NCBI GenBank assembly: GCA_030148065.1 | Contig: JASBUC010000001.1 | Span: forward strand, 1-34,864 | From: Legionellaceae bacterium | GTDB taxonomy: Bacteria > Pseudomonadota > Gammaproteobacteria > Legionellales > Legionellaceae | Direction of reading: 5' to 3' | DNA length: 34,864 nucleotides | Part shown: one piece after another, positions 1 to 8,500 of the stretch | How positions within the stretch are numbered: position 1 is the first letter of the stretch | How the letters are laid out: each line of letters opens with the position of its first letter | Position numbers and translations under genes: made by a program | Notes under the pieces: model-generated | Told to the model about the DNA's origin: nothing | What the model saw: the letters and a program-made list of their open reading frames with translations, nothing else | Databases searched by the model: none

Positions 1-21
1 TATCTCGTATCTCGTATCTCG
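1..21. repeat. Heptamer array, TATCTCG x3
   Basis: Three tandem copies of TATCTCG begin the window, so the array may continue to the left. The same family of 7-bp units (TATCTCG, CATCTAG, GATCTTG) recurs at about 988-1012, 2360-2414, 3097-3176 and 3907-3965, always between genes. Confidence 0.85.
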
Positions 22-136
22 CCGCTCATCTTTGTTACTTTTATGTGTCGTTTGTTAATCTTTTGTATCAATCATTGTTTTATTGGTCGGCTTGACAAAG
101 AATAATGCTTATGCATTGTTTTTTAAAAGGATTACC

Positions 137-997
137 ATGTCGACACCATCTTCATCAGTAACAGAACAAAAGACGCCCTTCACCGCTGAGATCTTATTTG
201 ATTATTGTAATAAAAAGCGACAAGAGGGCCTTGCTTGGCAATGGCATGCTGTAACAGAGTCCAACATTTTGTGCCTAAATAGAGCGAATAAATTTTATTC
301 AAAGTCCATGGAACAAATAATAGATTCACTGAGCTTTAAAGAACAAAATGAGATATTTGATTCCGTTAAGGCAATGACTGATGATCAAAACATCCAAGGG
401 ATCTTTAAAGATGAAATACATCCCGCCTATAAAACTTATAGTGATGTTCTGCGTTATCATCATTACGGCTCTTTCATTAAGTGCATGACCAGACTTTATG
501 ATTATAATCTTCGGCAAACAATCTATGAGCATGCCAAAGTCGGCAGCTTTGAGGACGTTATTACAGCAGCAGGTGACAGTGCCTATCGTTTTAGCTTTCC
601 TAAAAATATCATTGCTTGTTTAAGTCAACGCTTTGAAGGGCAAAAAAGCTTTATCCATAGTGCCATTAATCATATAACCAAGGAGCAATTGAGAGAGTTT
701 ATTGAAAAGCTTCCTATTGAGTATCGGCTGCACTATCTGGCCCTAGTTGATGAGGAGAATCAATCTGTTAATGATCTTTTAAGACATAGAGGCGTTAACC
801 TAGAAGACATAACCTTTGAACTAACAGAGCAGAGCCCCTTTCAGTTAGAAAACGACCAATATGTTTTTAAAAAAGCAGCAAAAGAAAGTGCTGAAACACT
901 TTTTTACGGTAGCCTTTGGCACAGTATTCCCAAAAAATCGGTTCGTTCAAATGAAATCACACCAGACAACAAAAGCCTGAATAAAACCTGCATCTAG
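137..997 (+). CDS. Orphan hypothetical protein, 286 aa
   Basis: I do not recognise this protein. The ATG at 137 is preferred to an upstream in-frame GTG-type start at 83, because AAAAGG(A) lies 6-7 bases before it and the extra 18 residues look unlike a conserved start. The product is soluble, charged and probably mostly helical, with no signal peptide or membrane segment. A Ser/Thr-rich N-terminus (MSTPSSSVTEQ) precedes helical segments, one near residue 200 rich in Lys and Glu. A TTGACA at 92-97 could be a -35 box, but no convincing -10 follows. The gene is isolated between heptamer arrays, and its TAG stop lies inside a CATCTAG repeat unit, so the repeat may have set the C-terminus. Its size, solubility and orphan status would fit an accessory or effector protein, but nothing shows that directly. 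Confidence 0.75.
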   Translation: MSTPSSSVTEQKTPFTAEILFDYCNKKRQEGLAWQWHAVTESNILCLNRANKFYSKSMEQIIDSLSFKEQNEIFDSVKAMTDDQNIQGIFKDEIHPAYKTYSDVLRYHHYGSFIKCMTRLYDYNLRQTIYEHAKVGSFEDVITAAGDSAYRFSFPKNIIACLSQRFEGQKSFIHSAINHITKEQLREFIEKLPIEYRLHYLALVDEENQSVNDLLRHRGVNLEDITFELTEQSPFQLENDQYVFKKAAKESAETLFYGSLWHSIPKKSVRSNEITPDNKSLNKTCI

Positions 998-1012
998 CAT
1001 CTCGTATATCGC
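988..1012. repeat. Degenerate heptamer array overlapping the stop of the 286-aa gene
   Basis: GCATCTAGCATCTCGTATAT and following bases are units of the ATCT-type 7-bp family. The TAG at 995-997 inside the first CATCTAG unit is the stop codon of the upstream gene. Confidence 0.7.
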
Positions 1013-1021
1013 CTCTTGCCG

Positions 1022-2281
1022 TTAAGCTTCTTCGAAATGGAATTTGACCATTTTGATGCGGTTGTTTTGCACTTTTAATATTTCTACTGGCCGGTTTTCA
1101 ATTTTAAGTGACGATTGAGCCGGCGGAATGCTTCCTAGAATTTCCGTGATTAAGCCATTTAGGGTCTTTGCTTGAGTCTCTGGCAATTGAAACGGCAAGG
1201 CTTTCTGCAGCTCTCTTAAGCTAATGGCGCCATTAACTAGCAGGTACCCCTCTTCTGCCACCATTAAGTCTTTACTAAGCGGCGCAACTTTAGTGGTAAA
1301 TTCACCAACCACTTCTTCTAAAATGGCCTCTAGGGTCAAAAGCCCAATGACGTCACCGTATTCATCTACCACAAAGGCTATTCGCTTCTTGTTCTTTTGA
1401 AACTCACAGAGCTGACTAAACAGGGAGGTGCCCTCAACAATAAAATAAGGCTTCTCTGCCAACTGGCTCAAATGCTCCTTATTAAAGCGATCTTCGAGCA
1501 ATAACTGAGAGAGCGTTTTGGCGTGTAATAGTCCTTCAACTTGATTAATGCTACCGCGGTAAATGGGGATCCTAGTGTGGGAGACTTGCTCTAATTGCTC
1601 TTTGATGTCTTCAAAACTCTGCAGAAAATCAATGCCCACTATTTCAGATTTTGGCAGCATTAAATCTTCAACCGTCAATGCCTCTAAATCTAAAATGCTG
1701 CGCAGCATGTTCTTATATCGACCTGAAATTACATTTCCAGACTCATTAACCACTGTGATTAATTCTTCATGCGTTAAATTTTCTTTTTCATCTCTCTGCG
1801 CTTTAAAACCACAAAGGCGCAGTAATAGCTCGGATATCACATTAATGACCACCACCAAGGGGCCCAACATCTTTAAAAGAAATCCTAAAAAAATGGAGGT
1901 GGGAAAGGCGATGGCTTCAGGTCTACGCGCAGCTAACCCCTTAGGCGCCATTTCTGCAAAGACGAGAACAACAAAAGTCAATAGACCGGTTGCAATCGCC
2001 ACCCCAGAGTCGCCATAGAGCCTTTGACCAATTAAAGTGGCAATCGCACTTGCGACGATGTTGGCAAGCGTATTGCCAATTAAAATAACCCCAAGCAGCC
2101 TATCTGGCTTTTTCAAAAGCGCATCCACTCGTAAAGCGCCTTTGTTTCTTTTCTTAACTAGATGACGAAGCCTGTAGCGATTTAAAGACATCATGCCTAT
2201 TTCTGAGGCTGAAAAAACACCAGAAAGCGCGATGAGAAAAATAAGAAGAGCAACCAAATGATCCAATGATAAACCGCTCAC
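1022..2281 (-). CDS. CorC/HlyC family (CNNM-like) DUF21-CBS membrane protein
   Basis: A 419-aa inner-membrane protein of the family that includes E. coli YfjD (CorB), linked to Mg2+/Co2+ homeostasis. Residues 1-180 form the DUF21 domain with several hydrophobic helices and the typical SGVFSASEIGMMSLNRYRLR start. Residues 200-330 form a CBS pair (EDLMLPKSEIVGID; FVVDEYGDVIGLLTLEAILE). The C-terminal 80 residues are a CorC_HlyC domain (YLLVNGAISLREL). Length is normal for the family. The start is GTG at 2281 with AAGGGAG just upstream. In E. coli, yfjD and ypjD lie beside ffh on the opposite strand; here the orientation to ffh is kept but a CcsA-like ypjD is missing and two exported-protein genes fill the gap. 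A 9-bp inverted repeat sits directly before the start. The family is certain; the transported ion is not visible. Confidence 0.93.
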   Translation of the reverse strand: MSGLSLDHLVALLIFLIALSGVFSASEIGMMSLNRYRLRHLVKKRNKGALRVDALLKKPDRLLGVILIGNTLANIVASAIATLIGQRLYGDSGVAIATGLLTFVVLVFAEMAPKGLAARRPEAIAFPTSIFLGFLLKMLGPLVVVINVISELLLRLCGFKAQRDEKENLTHEELITVVNESGNVISGRYKNMLRSILDLEALTVEDLMLPKSEIVGIDFLQSFEDIKEQLEQVSHTRIPIYRGSINQVEGLLHAKTLSQLLLEDRFNKEHLSQLAEKPYFIVEGTSLFSQLCEFQKNKKRIAFVVDEYGDVIGLLTLEAILEEVVGEFTTKVAPLSKDLMVAEEGYLLVNGAISLRELQKALPFQLPETQAKTLNGLITEILGSIPPAQSSLKIENRPVEILKVQNNRIKMVKFHFEEA

Positions 2282-2291
2282 TCACACTCCC

Positions 2292-2315
2292 TTAGACTAA
2301 ATAGGCTTAGTCTAA
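2292..2315. promoter_or_regulatory. 9-bp inverted repeat next to the start of the CorC/HlyC gene
   Basis: TTAGACTAA at 2292-2300 and TTAGTCTAA at 2307-2315 form a perfect inverted repeat with a 6-base spacer. Its near arm touches the ribosome-binding site of the minus-strand gene that starts at 2281. It could be an operator, or an mRNA hairpin masking the ribosome-binding site. On the minus strand a weak TTGGAA box lies just upstream. Confidence 0.5.
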
Positions 2316-2359
2316 CCTAACTTCCAAAAACAGACCATTAACTATTTTATGCCCCTTGT

Positions 2360-2434
2360 AACTTGGATCTTGGATCTTGGATCTTGGATATTTGATCTTG
2401 AATCTTGGATTTTTACCATTTACCATTCACCTTT
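2360..2434. repeat. Heptamer arrays: GATCTTG type, then CCATTYA type
   Basis: Repeated TTGGATC units from about 2362 to 2414 pass directly into CCATTTA/CCATTCA units up to about 2432, just upstream of the ribosome-binding site of the first 178-aa gene. Both unit types are 7 bp long. Confidence 0.75.
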
Positions 2435-2457
2435 TACTAGTAAAAGGACTTAAAAGA

Positions 2458-2994
2458 ATGAAGCTGAATAACGTATTGGGCGCAGTTGCTGCAAGTTGCC
2501 TACTCTGCTCTGCAAGTTTTGCAGGCGGTGCCAATTACCAAGCCCCAACAAATGACTGGCAGTTTGGTGTTAGTGCGATGGTTGATGAAGACATCGATGA
2601 CTTCGCAATTGGACTTCGAGCTCAAAATGAGCGCTTTGAAACCGGTATTCGAGGCAGTGCTGACTGGGACAAAACGAATGCGGGTGTGCATTACCGAGAG
2701 TTTCATTTAGGCGCCTTTGCTGGCATGCGGCAAGAATTAAAGCCAAAAGTCTATGGTTCTTTCGGGGTCTCTGGGATCTACACTTGGATTTCTGGTGACT
2801 GGGCGCAAACAGACATTGTACAAAACAACCCTTATGTGGTTGGCCCCTATCTAGGCCTTGCCTACCAACCATTTTCATACTTCCAGCTCTTTATGCGCAT
2901 CATGCCCTACGGCTATGAAATTGGCGAAGACAACAAGAAAGAACATGAAGTCTTTGAGCATGGCCAATTTGGTGTCGCCTACTACTTCAACTAA
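2458..2994 (+). CDS. Exported, probably outer-membrane barrel-like protein, copy A (178 aa)
   Basis: The protein starts at ATG 2458, with AAAAGGA 9 bases upstream, rather than at the longer in-frame start at 2377, which would add repeat-encoded residues ahead of the signal peptide. Residues 1-22 are a Sec signal peptide (MKLNNVLGAVAASCLLCSAS) with likely cleavage after SFA. The mature part alternates polar and hydrophobic or aromatic residues in short strands (WQFGVSAMVD, YGSFGVSGIYTWISGDW, VGPYLGLAYQ) and ends in GQFGVAYYFN, which suits a small beta-barrel. The final residue is Asn rather than the usual aromatic. I cannot name a family. It is the first half of a tandem duplication with the gene at 3268 (810-bp period). 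Confidence 0.8.
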   Translation: MKLNNVLGAVAASCLLCSASFAGGANYQAPTNDWQFGVSAMVDEDIDDFAIGLRAQNERFETGIRGSADWDKTNAGVHYREFHLGAFAGMRQELKPKVYGSFGVSGIYTWISGDWAQTDIVQNNPYVVGPYLGLAYQPFSYFQLFMRIMPYGYEIGEDNKKEHEVFEHGQFGVAYYFN

Positions 2995-3007
2995 CCTATT
3001 TTATCTA

Positions 3008-3090
3008 CCTACGCCAACGTGCCACGCTTTATGCGCGGCATCAAGGAAGCCAAATAAACTGGGTCCCGCGCATAAAGCGCGGGAAGTAGG
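3008..3090 (+). repeat. 83-bp double-hairpin intergenic element, copy 1
   Basis: The element begins CCTACGCCAACGTGCCACGC and ends GCGCGGGAAGTAGG, so the ends are inverted (CCTAC...GTAGG). It holds two hairpins: TGCCACGC-TTTAT-GCGCGGCA, with one mismatch, and CCCGCGC-ATAAA-GCGCGGG, which is perfect. The two loops are complementary. It starts 13 bases after the stop of copy A and could act as a transcript-end structure; no U-tract follows. Other copies lie at 3818-3900 and 16295-16377. Confidence 0.88.
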
Positions 3091-3096
3091 AGCTTG

Positions 3097-3208
3097 CACC
3101 TTGAATCTAGCACCTTGCATCTAGCATCTAGCATCTAGCATCTAGATCTAGTATCTCGTATCTCGTATCTTGGATTTTCACCATTCACTATTTACCATTC
3201 ACCATTTC
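3097..3208. repeat. Heptamer arrays downstream of copy A
   Basis: Units CACCTTG, AATCTAG, CATCTAG (x4), TATCTCG (x2) and TATCTTG run from 3097 to about 3176. They are followed by CCATTCA/CTATTTA/CCATTCA units to about 3208. Compared with the equivalent array at 3907, this one is longer by exactly 21 bp, or three units. Confidence 0.8.
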
Positions 3209-3267
3209 CCCACTATCATCCCTTCTCTCCCAAATTTAATTCACAAACTAGTAAAAGGATTTAGACA

Positions 3268-3804
3268 ATGAAATTTAGTAATACATTCGCAACCTTAACT
3301 GCAAGTTGCCTACTTTGCTCAGCAAGCTTTGCAGGTGGTGCTAATTACCAAGCCCCTGCTAACGACTGGCAATTTGGTGTAAGTGGCATGGTCGAGGAGT
3401 CCATTGATGACTTTGCGCTTGGCCTTCAAGCACAAAACGATCGCCTTGAGTTAGGGGTTACCGGCAGCGCGGACTGGGATAAGACCAACGCAGGTGTTAA
3501 GTACAGTGAGTTTCATTTAGGCGGCTTTGTCGGTGCGCGCCAAGAGCTTGCTAGCAAGGTGTATGGCTCCATTGGTGTAACCGGAATCTACACTTGGATT
3601 TCTGGTGACTGGGCACAAACAAACATTGTACAAAACAACCCTTATGTGGTTGGCCCCTATCTTGGCCTTGCCTACCAACCATTTGCTTATTTCCAAGCAT
3701 TTCTTCGCATCATGCCCTACAGCTATGAAATCAGCGAAGGAAACGACAAAAAACATGAAGTCTTTGAGCATGGCCAATTTGGTGTCGCCTACTACTTCAA
3801 CTAA
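3268..3804 (+). CDS. Exported, probably outer-membrane barrel-like protein, copy B (178 aa)
   Basis: This is a paralogue of the gene at 2458, with the same length, signal peptide (residues 1-22, ending SFAGG) and C-terminus (GQFGVAYYFN). The start at 3268 has AAAAGGA upstream, as in copy A. The middle of the mature protein has diverged (for example ESIDDFALGLQAQNDRLELG against DIDDFAIGLRAQNERFETG), while the last 53 bases of coding sequence and the first 69 bases downstream are identical in the two copies. Charged and aromatic positions are conserved, so both copies are probably functional. Role unknown; surface exposure is inferred from the predicted barrel. Confidence 0.8.
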   Translation: MKFSNTFATLTASCLLCSASFAGGANYQAPANDWQFGVSGMVEESIDDFALGLQAQNDRLELGVTGSADWDKTNAGVKYSEFHLGGFVGARQELASKVYGSIGVTGIYTWISGDWAQTNIVQNNPYVVGPYLGLAYQPFAYFQAFLRIMPYSYEISEGNDKKHEVFEHGQFGVAYYFN

Positions 3805-3817
3805 CCTATTTTATCTA

Positions 3818-3900
3818 CCTACGCCAACGTGCCACGCTTTATGCGCGGCATCAAGGAAGCCAAATAAACTGGGCCCCGCGCATAAAGCGCGGGAAGTAGG
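3818..3900 (+). repeat. 83-bp double-hairpin intergenic element, copy 2
   Basis: Same 83-bp element as at 3008, again beginning 13 bases after a stop codon and in the same orientation. It differs from copy 1 at 3874 (C for T). Confidence 0.88.
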
Positions 3901-3906
3901 AGCTAG

Positions 3907-3996
3907 CACCTTGCATCTAGCATCTAGCATCTAGATCTAGTATCTCGTATCTCGTATCTTGGATTTTCACCATTCACTATTTACCATTCACCATTG
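3907..3996. repeat. Heptamer arrays downstream of copy B
   Basis: CACCTTG, CATCTAG (x3), TATCTCG (x2) and TATCTTG units run to about 3965, then CCATTCA/CTATTTA-type units to about 3996. This is the shorter version of the array at 3097. Confidence 0.8.
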
Positions 3997-4038
3997 ACTG
4001 TTTCTTAACCATTTACTATTCCCCATTTACCTCCCACT

Positions 4039-4068
4039 CTGGCACCAAACCAAGACATCCGTTATCAT
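4039..4068 (+). promoter_or_regulatory. Candidate promoter of ffh
   Basis: CTGGCA at 4039-4044 and TATCAT at 4063-4068 are 18 bases apart, each matching 4-5 of 6 consensus sigma70 positions, and lie 29 bases before the ffh start. An alternative is TTGACT near 3994 with a poorer -10 (TATTCC). Confidence 0.4.
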
Positions 4069-4096
4069 AAGCCCTTTTTAGGTAACCGGTACCCCC

Positions 4097-5479
4097 ATGT
4101 TTGAGAGCTTAAGTACGCGCCTTAGTAACACCATCGAGCGAATTAAAGGCCAAGGCCGACTCACCGAAGAGAACATCAAAGACACCATTCGTGATGTACG
4201 CATGGCTCTACTTGAAGCCGATGTGGCCCTTCCTGCCGTCAAATCCTTTATTGAACTGGTCAAAGAGCGCGCACTGGGAACTGAAATCATCAAAAGCGTC
4301 AACCCAGGGCAAACCTTTGTTAAAATCGTCAGTGAAACGCTAAAAGAGGTCATGGGCAAAGACAATGAGCCCTTAAACTTAAAAGCCGCCCCGCCAGTGG
4401 TTATTTTACTCGCAGGTCTGCAAGGCTCTGGTAAGACAACCTCGAGTGCCAAACTTGCTAAATTAATTAAAGAAAATGATAAGAAAAAGGTGATGCTGGC
4501 AAGCCTTGATGTCTACCGGCCGGCTGCCATTACTCAGCTTGAGCGACTGGCCAAAGAAGTTGAGGTTGAGTGCTTTGAAACCGATGCCAAGCTCTCGCCA
4601 GAAACGCTCAGCAAGCAGGCTCTGGAAGCTGCTAAGAAGAGCTTATGCGACGTACTTATTCTTGATACCGCCGGTCGTCTGCACGTTGATGAGGCCATGA
4701 TGGATGAAATAAAAGCCATTCATCAGATTAGCCAACCGACTGAAACCTTATTTGTGGTCGATAGCATGACCGGACAAGATGCCGCCAATACTGCTCTTGC
4801 CTTTCATAAAGCCCTGCCACTTACTGGGGTAATTTTAACCAAAACAGACGGAGATGCGCGTGGTGGTGCCGCCCTCTCGGTTAAACAAATTACTGAAAAG
4901 CCGATTAAATTTATTGGAACGGGTGAGAAAATTGATGGGCTAGAGCCTTTTCATCCTGAGCGGATTGCCTCACAAATTCTCGGCATGGGTGACATTTTGT
5001 CACTGGTGGAAGAAGTCGAGAAAAAAATCGATAAGAAAAAGAGTGACAAGCTTGCTAAAAAACTCAAAAAAGGCAAAACCTTCACCCTAGAAGACTTTAA
5101 AGAGCAGCTCATCCAAATGAATCAAATGGGTGGGATCTCCAGTCTAATGAAGAAAATGCCCGGCATGGGGCAAATGCCAAATGCGGCTCAGCATGCCGCC
5201 AATGATAAATCCCTCGGACAAATTATTGCCATTATTAACTCAATGACCCCAAAAGAACGACGAGTGCCCAAAATCATCAACGGCTCTCGCAAAAAACGCA
5301 TAGCCAAAGGCTCAGGAACTCAAATTCAAGACATTAATCGTCTATTAAAGCAATTTGCTCAAATGCAAAAAATGATGAAGAAATTCTCCAAACCTGGCGC
5401 GATGGAAAAAATGATGCGTGGCATGGGAGGAATGGGCGGCATGCCTCCTGGCGGCTTCCCACCTGACATGCATCAATAA
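4097..5479 (+). CDS. ffh: Signal recognition particle protein Ffh
   Basis: SRP54-type GTPase that binds 4.5S RNA and signal sequences of nascent membrane proteins and docks with FtsY at the inner membrane. Length is 460 aa, normal for bacteria. The N domain (1-90) starts MFESLSTRLSNTIERIKGQG. The G domain carries GLQGSGKTT (107-115), DVYRPAA (138-144), DTAGR (190-194) and TKTDGDARGG (248-257). The Met-rich M domain (from about 300) has GGISSLMKKMPGMGQM and the RNA-binding helix region SRKKRIAKGSGTQIQDINRL. A Gly/Met-rich tail ends the protein. No strong Shine-Dalgarno sequence is visible before the ATG. Unlike in E. coli, where rpsP follows, a 10.7-kb gene begins 70 bases after the ffh stop on the same strand, so co-transcription is possible. 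Confidence 0.98.
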   Translation: MFESLSTRLSNTIERIKGQGRLTEENIKDTIRDVRMALLEADVALPAVKSFIELVKERALGTEIIKSVNPGQTFVKIVSETLKEVMGKDNEPLNLKAAPPVVILLAGLQGSGKTTSSAKLAKLIKENDKKKVMLASLDVYRPAAITQLERLAKEVEVECFETDAKLSPETLSKQALEAAKKSLCDVLILDTAGRLHVDEAMMDEIKAIHQISQPTETLFVVDSMTGQDAANTALAFHKALPLTGVILTKTDGDARGGAALSVKQITEKPIKFIGTGEKIDGLEPFHPERIASQILGMGDILSLVEEVEKKIDKKKSDKLAKKLKKGKTFTLEDFKEQLIQMNQMGGISSLMKKMPGMGQMPNAAQHAANDKSLGQIIAIINSMTPKERRVPKIINGSRKKRIAKGSGTQIQDINRLLKQFAQMQKMMKKFSKPGAMEKMMRGMGGMGGMPPGGFPPDMHQ

Positions 5480-5512
5480 GCCAAATCAAACTACAGCCTG
5501 CTCTTTATTTGT

Positions 5513-5538
5513 GCTATATATTATAGTATATCTATAGC
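5513..5538. promoter_or_regulatory. AT-rich dyad before the giant gene
   Basis: GCTATA (5513-5518) and TATAGC (5533-5538) are inverted arms around a very AT-rich centre, 12 bases before the TTG start at 5550. It contains several TATA-type -10 look-alikes (TATAGT at 5522-5527) but no good -35 at the right spacing. Operator or promoter function is a guess. Confidence 0.3.
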
Positions 5539-5549
5539 GCGGGGTTAAT

Positions 5550-8500
5550 TTGGAAATAAATGCGTCGCTCTTTGCCCTTATCCAAAATGATGCCTTTCTT
5601 AAAGGCACCAGAGGGCTAGAGGGGCATTCGTTTGCTCGAACCATTACTTATCTTCAACAATACTTTGAGCATTTAAAAGCACAGGGTACCCCCATTCCTG
5701 CCAATTACCTTGCCCTAATTAACAGCTTTGACTTCCTCTTAGAGGTAGAAAGTAGGCTAAACGCCTTAACAAGCAACAACCAAGAAACCGAGCTTCAGGC
5801 CATCACTGAGACAATTAAAGATGAAGTAATGGGGCTAAGTGCTGGCGAGATAGTGCTGATTCCTGGTGGCTGGAGCAATAATGATGGCGGGCATGCGATG
5901 CTCTACCAAATAAGCCGAGACAGTGATGGTTGTTTCTTTTTTAGTGTTATTAATGCAGGTGCCGGTGGAGACTTTCACCAAGCCAATGACTCACACTTAA
6001 GAGATCGCTTTAATCCAAACAAGCGCTGGCAAATCGAGTCACTTGAATCAAGCAAACAGCAAGTCGAACTGCAACACTTTTTCAAACGTCTACTGCAATT
6101 TAGAAAACCTTCAAGACTTCAGTCTCGTCAGCGACCCATGGATGCCAATAGACTCTATCAAAGAATTATAGAGAGCATAAGCCATCTAGGAGGCAGCCTA
6201 CAAGATGCGAACTTAGATCTTAAAGAGCATGTCTATACCAGCGGTCAATTGGGGGGAAGTTGTCCTGAGAGAGTGCTGCATCAACAACTAAAACTAAGAG
6301 CAGACTCAGAAGACGCCTACTTAAGTTTTATTTTCAAGTTTAAACACTATGCCTTATTGGACTATTTTAGCCGTTGCGAACAAGGCTTAGAGCCGTTTAA
6401 TGAGGCCGTTTGTGCGCAGATTTTAATTGCAATAGAAAACAACCTAAGAATCCTAGAGCGCGTGGAAGAGTTTGATTTAGATACGTTTACTAGCTATCTC
6501 AACGAGCTTGAATCACTAAAAGAAAGAGTCTCAAGCATTCCCATCACCACAACCACAAAACCGACTAAAAGAGCCATCCACTCGCACCCTGAAATAATCA
6601 TACCTCACCAATTTATCTCCTTTCAAGAAAAAGACAATAACCTGAAGGGTGAGTCTCTACCAACCTCAATGACCCCTCTAAGCGGAGGAGCAAACCTCTT
6701 GTCAGAATTAAGTGAGGCGTCAGCGAGCATCAAGAATCTAGAGGAACTTCAAGCACTCCTTTCGATGCTACCATTGTCAGAAGGCTATACCTTTAACCAT
6801 CCCTTCTATAGCGCACTTAGCTCTGAAACGCACTACAAACAGTTTCTTGCCTTACTAGAACAACTAATAGAACTCTTTCATCGAGACCATTTAAGAGAAA
6901 CCCAAACGCCGACCACAAGTATTACCAGCCTCAAGCTTGCAACCCTTTTATCAGACACAGAGAGAGCCATTACTACAAGAAAAATGGTTACGGAAAAAAG
7001 GAAACTGCCATGCTTTCAACCCTTTGCAGAGTCAATTATTGCAAGCTTTATTCAAAACCAAAGCAGAAACCCTTTTTATGCCAGCCATCACCCTGGCAGC
7101 GATCAAGACTTTATAAACTTACAAAAACGATTTAAAACGACGCCCTTTAAAACCCGACAAACAGAGTACAATGAGTTTTATAATGCCTTGTTAGATCTCG
7201 CCCCTTCAAAAAAACGTGAGCTCGAGCAGCTCTATGAGCAACAGTTTGCAAGAAGCACTGAAGAGCGCCACCTCTACATCAAAGAAAATCGGCTAGAAGC
7301 CTTGTACATGCTTCTAGTAGAAGTTGCTCCACGAGATCCTCATTTTGCAGACATAAGAGCCCTAATTGAGAAACAAATACACTACGAAAAATCACTGATT
7401 AAACTTATAAACCCCCATCTAAAATACCCGCGCAGTCTCTTTGATGGCCTCTCATTTGAAAAAATAAATGAAAAACATTGTCTACACAGCGCGCTCCTAG
7501 CAACCTGGCTTCCATACCAACCACAAGCATCAACCTTACAAGAAAACAAATATCAGATAAAAAAGGGGGCTGCGGCGTTCGCCTTACTATGTGATGCCCA
7601 GAATCGTTGTCCGTATGAATCATTACACCTAGCAAAATCCGACAATGACATTCAGTTGTGCAAAGCTCTGCCAAACTTTGTGCATTCAGCCGAACTGCAA
7701 GTGAGTCAAGAAGACATAGAGGCTAGGAATTTTTTTATTCTCCGGAGAGCGCCAAGCTTGCAAATCCCACTAACCTTAGATTTTTTTACGCGCCGAATTG
7801 ATTTACTAAATTGCTTTGAAACGCATCGATACCTTGAAGCCAACCTCTTCCAACCCGGCCTCTTATTAAACGATGCCATTAAAGGTTCGAGCTACCTAAA
7901 ACAGTTTGACACTTTATTAAAGAAAGGCTTACGCTACTATGCCCCAAATGGTGAGCTTAACAAGCAGTGCCTTCCTTTTATTAGATTAAATCATCGCCTT
8001 AGCCGCTACCTGGCGCTTCATTCAAATGATGATGCCAAAAGACGCTTAAAAACAAACCGTCAAGAGCTTATTAAACGACTGACTCTCTCATCAGATCCAG
8101 AAGTTCGTTACGCCTTAGAAGAAACACTCTTTTTAACCCTAATGACCGAGCTAGAATTAGGCGAAAGTCTCACGGAGTTACTCCCTCAAGCATTAAGTTC
8201 GATGTTTTATCTTAATTCACACACAAATCCCAACCCACAGGATGATGTGTCTGAAAAAAACCACTTTGAGAATGCGCTTAGAGCCTTTAAAGCAATGGTA
8301 GCCAGAGTCCCCCCTAAAACCATTGAACAAACACTGAGTAAGCTACTAAGTCCCCACACCGTAAGAAGTGGCTCCCCTCAAACACCCTTGACCTTCGATG
8401 TGTATTCAGAAAACGGAAACCTATTGCATCAAGCCGATGCCTTAAATGGCTTAATACTCAAAGATGGTATGGCAGAACGAGGACTTGCCCTGGCGCTGCA

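Noticed and set aside
1563-2018. 151-codon plus-strand frame inside the CorC/HlyC gene
   Set aside because: The opposite strand carries full DUF21 and CBS motifs; this frame has no plausible domain.
2377-2457. Longer N-terminus for copy A
   Set aside because: The added residues are encoded by the heptamer array and precede a complete signal peptide and a good ribosome-binding site at 2458.
3605-3934. Open frame overlapping copy B and continuing into the flank, also present as a near-identical frame at 2858-3124
   Set aside because: It is a shifted frame of the real gene plus the 83-bp repeat; similarity between the two frames merely reflects the duplication.
1-3996. Short regular repeats as a possible CRISPR array
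   Set aside because: The period is 7 bp with no unique spacers and no cas genes are present.
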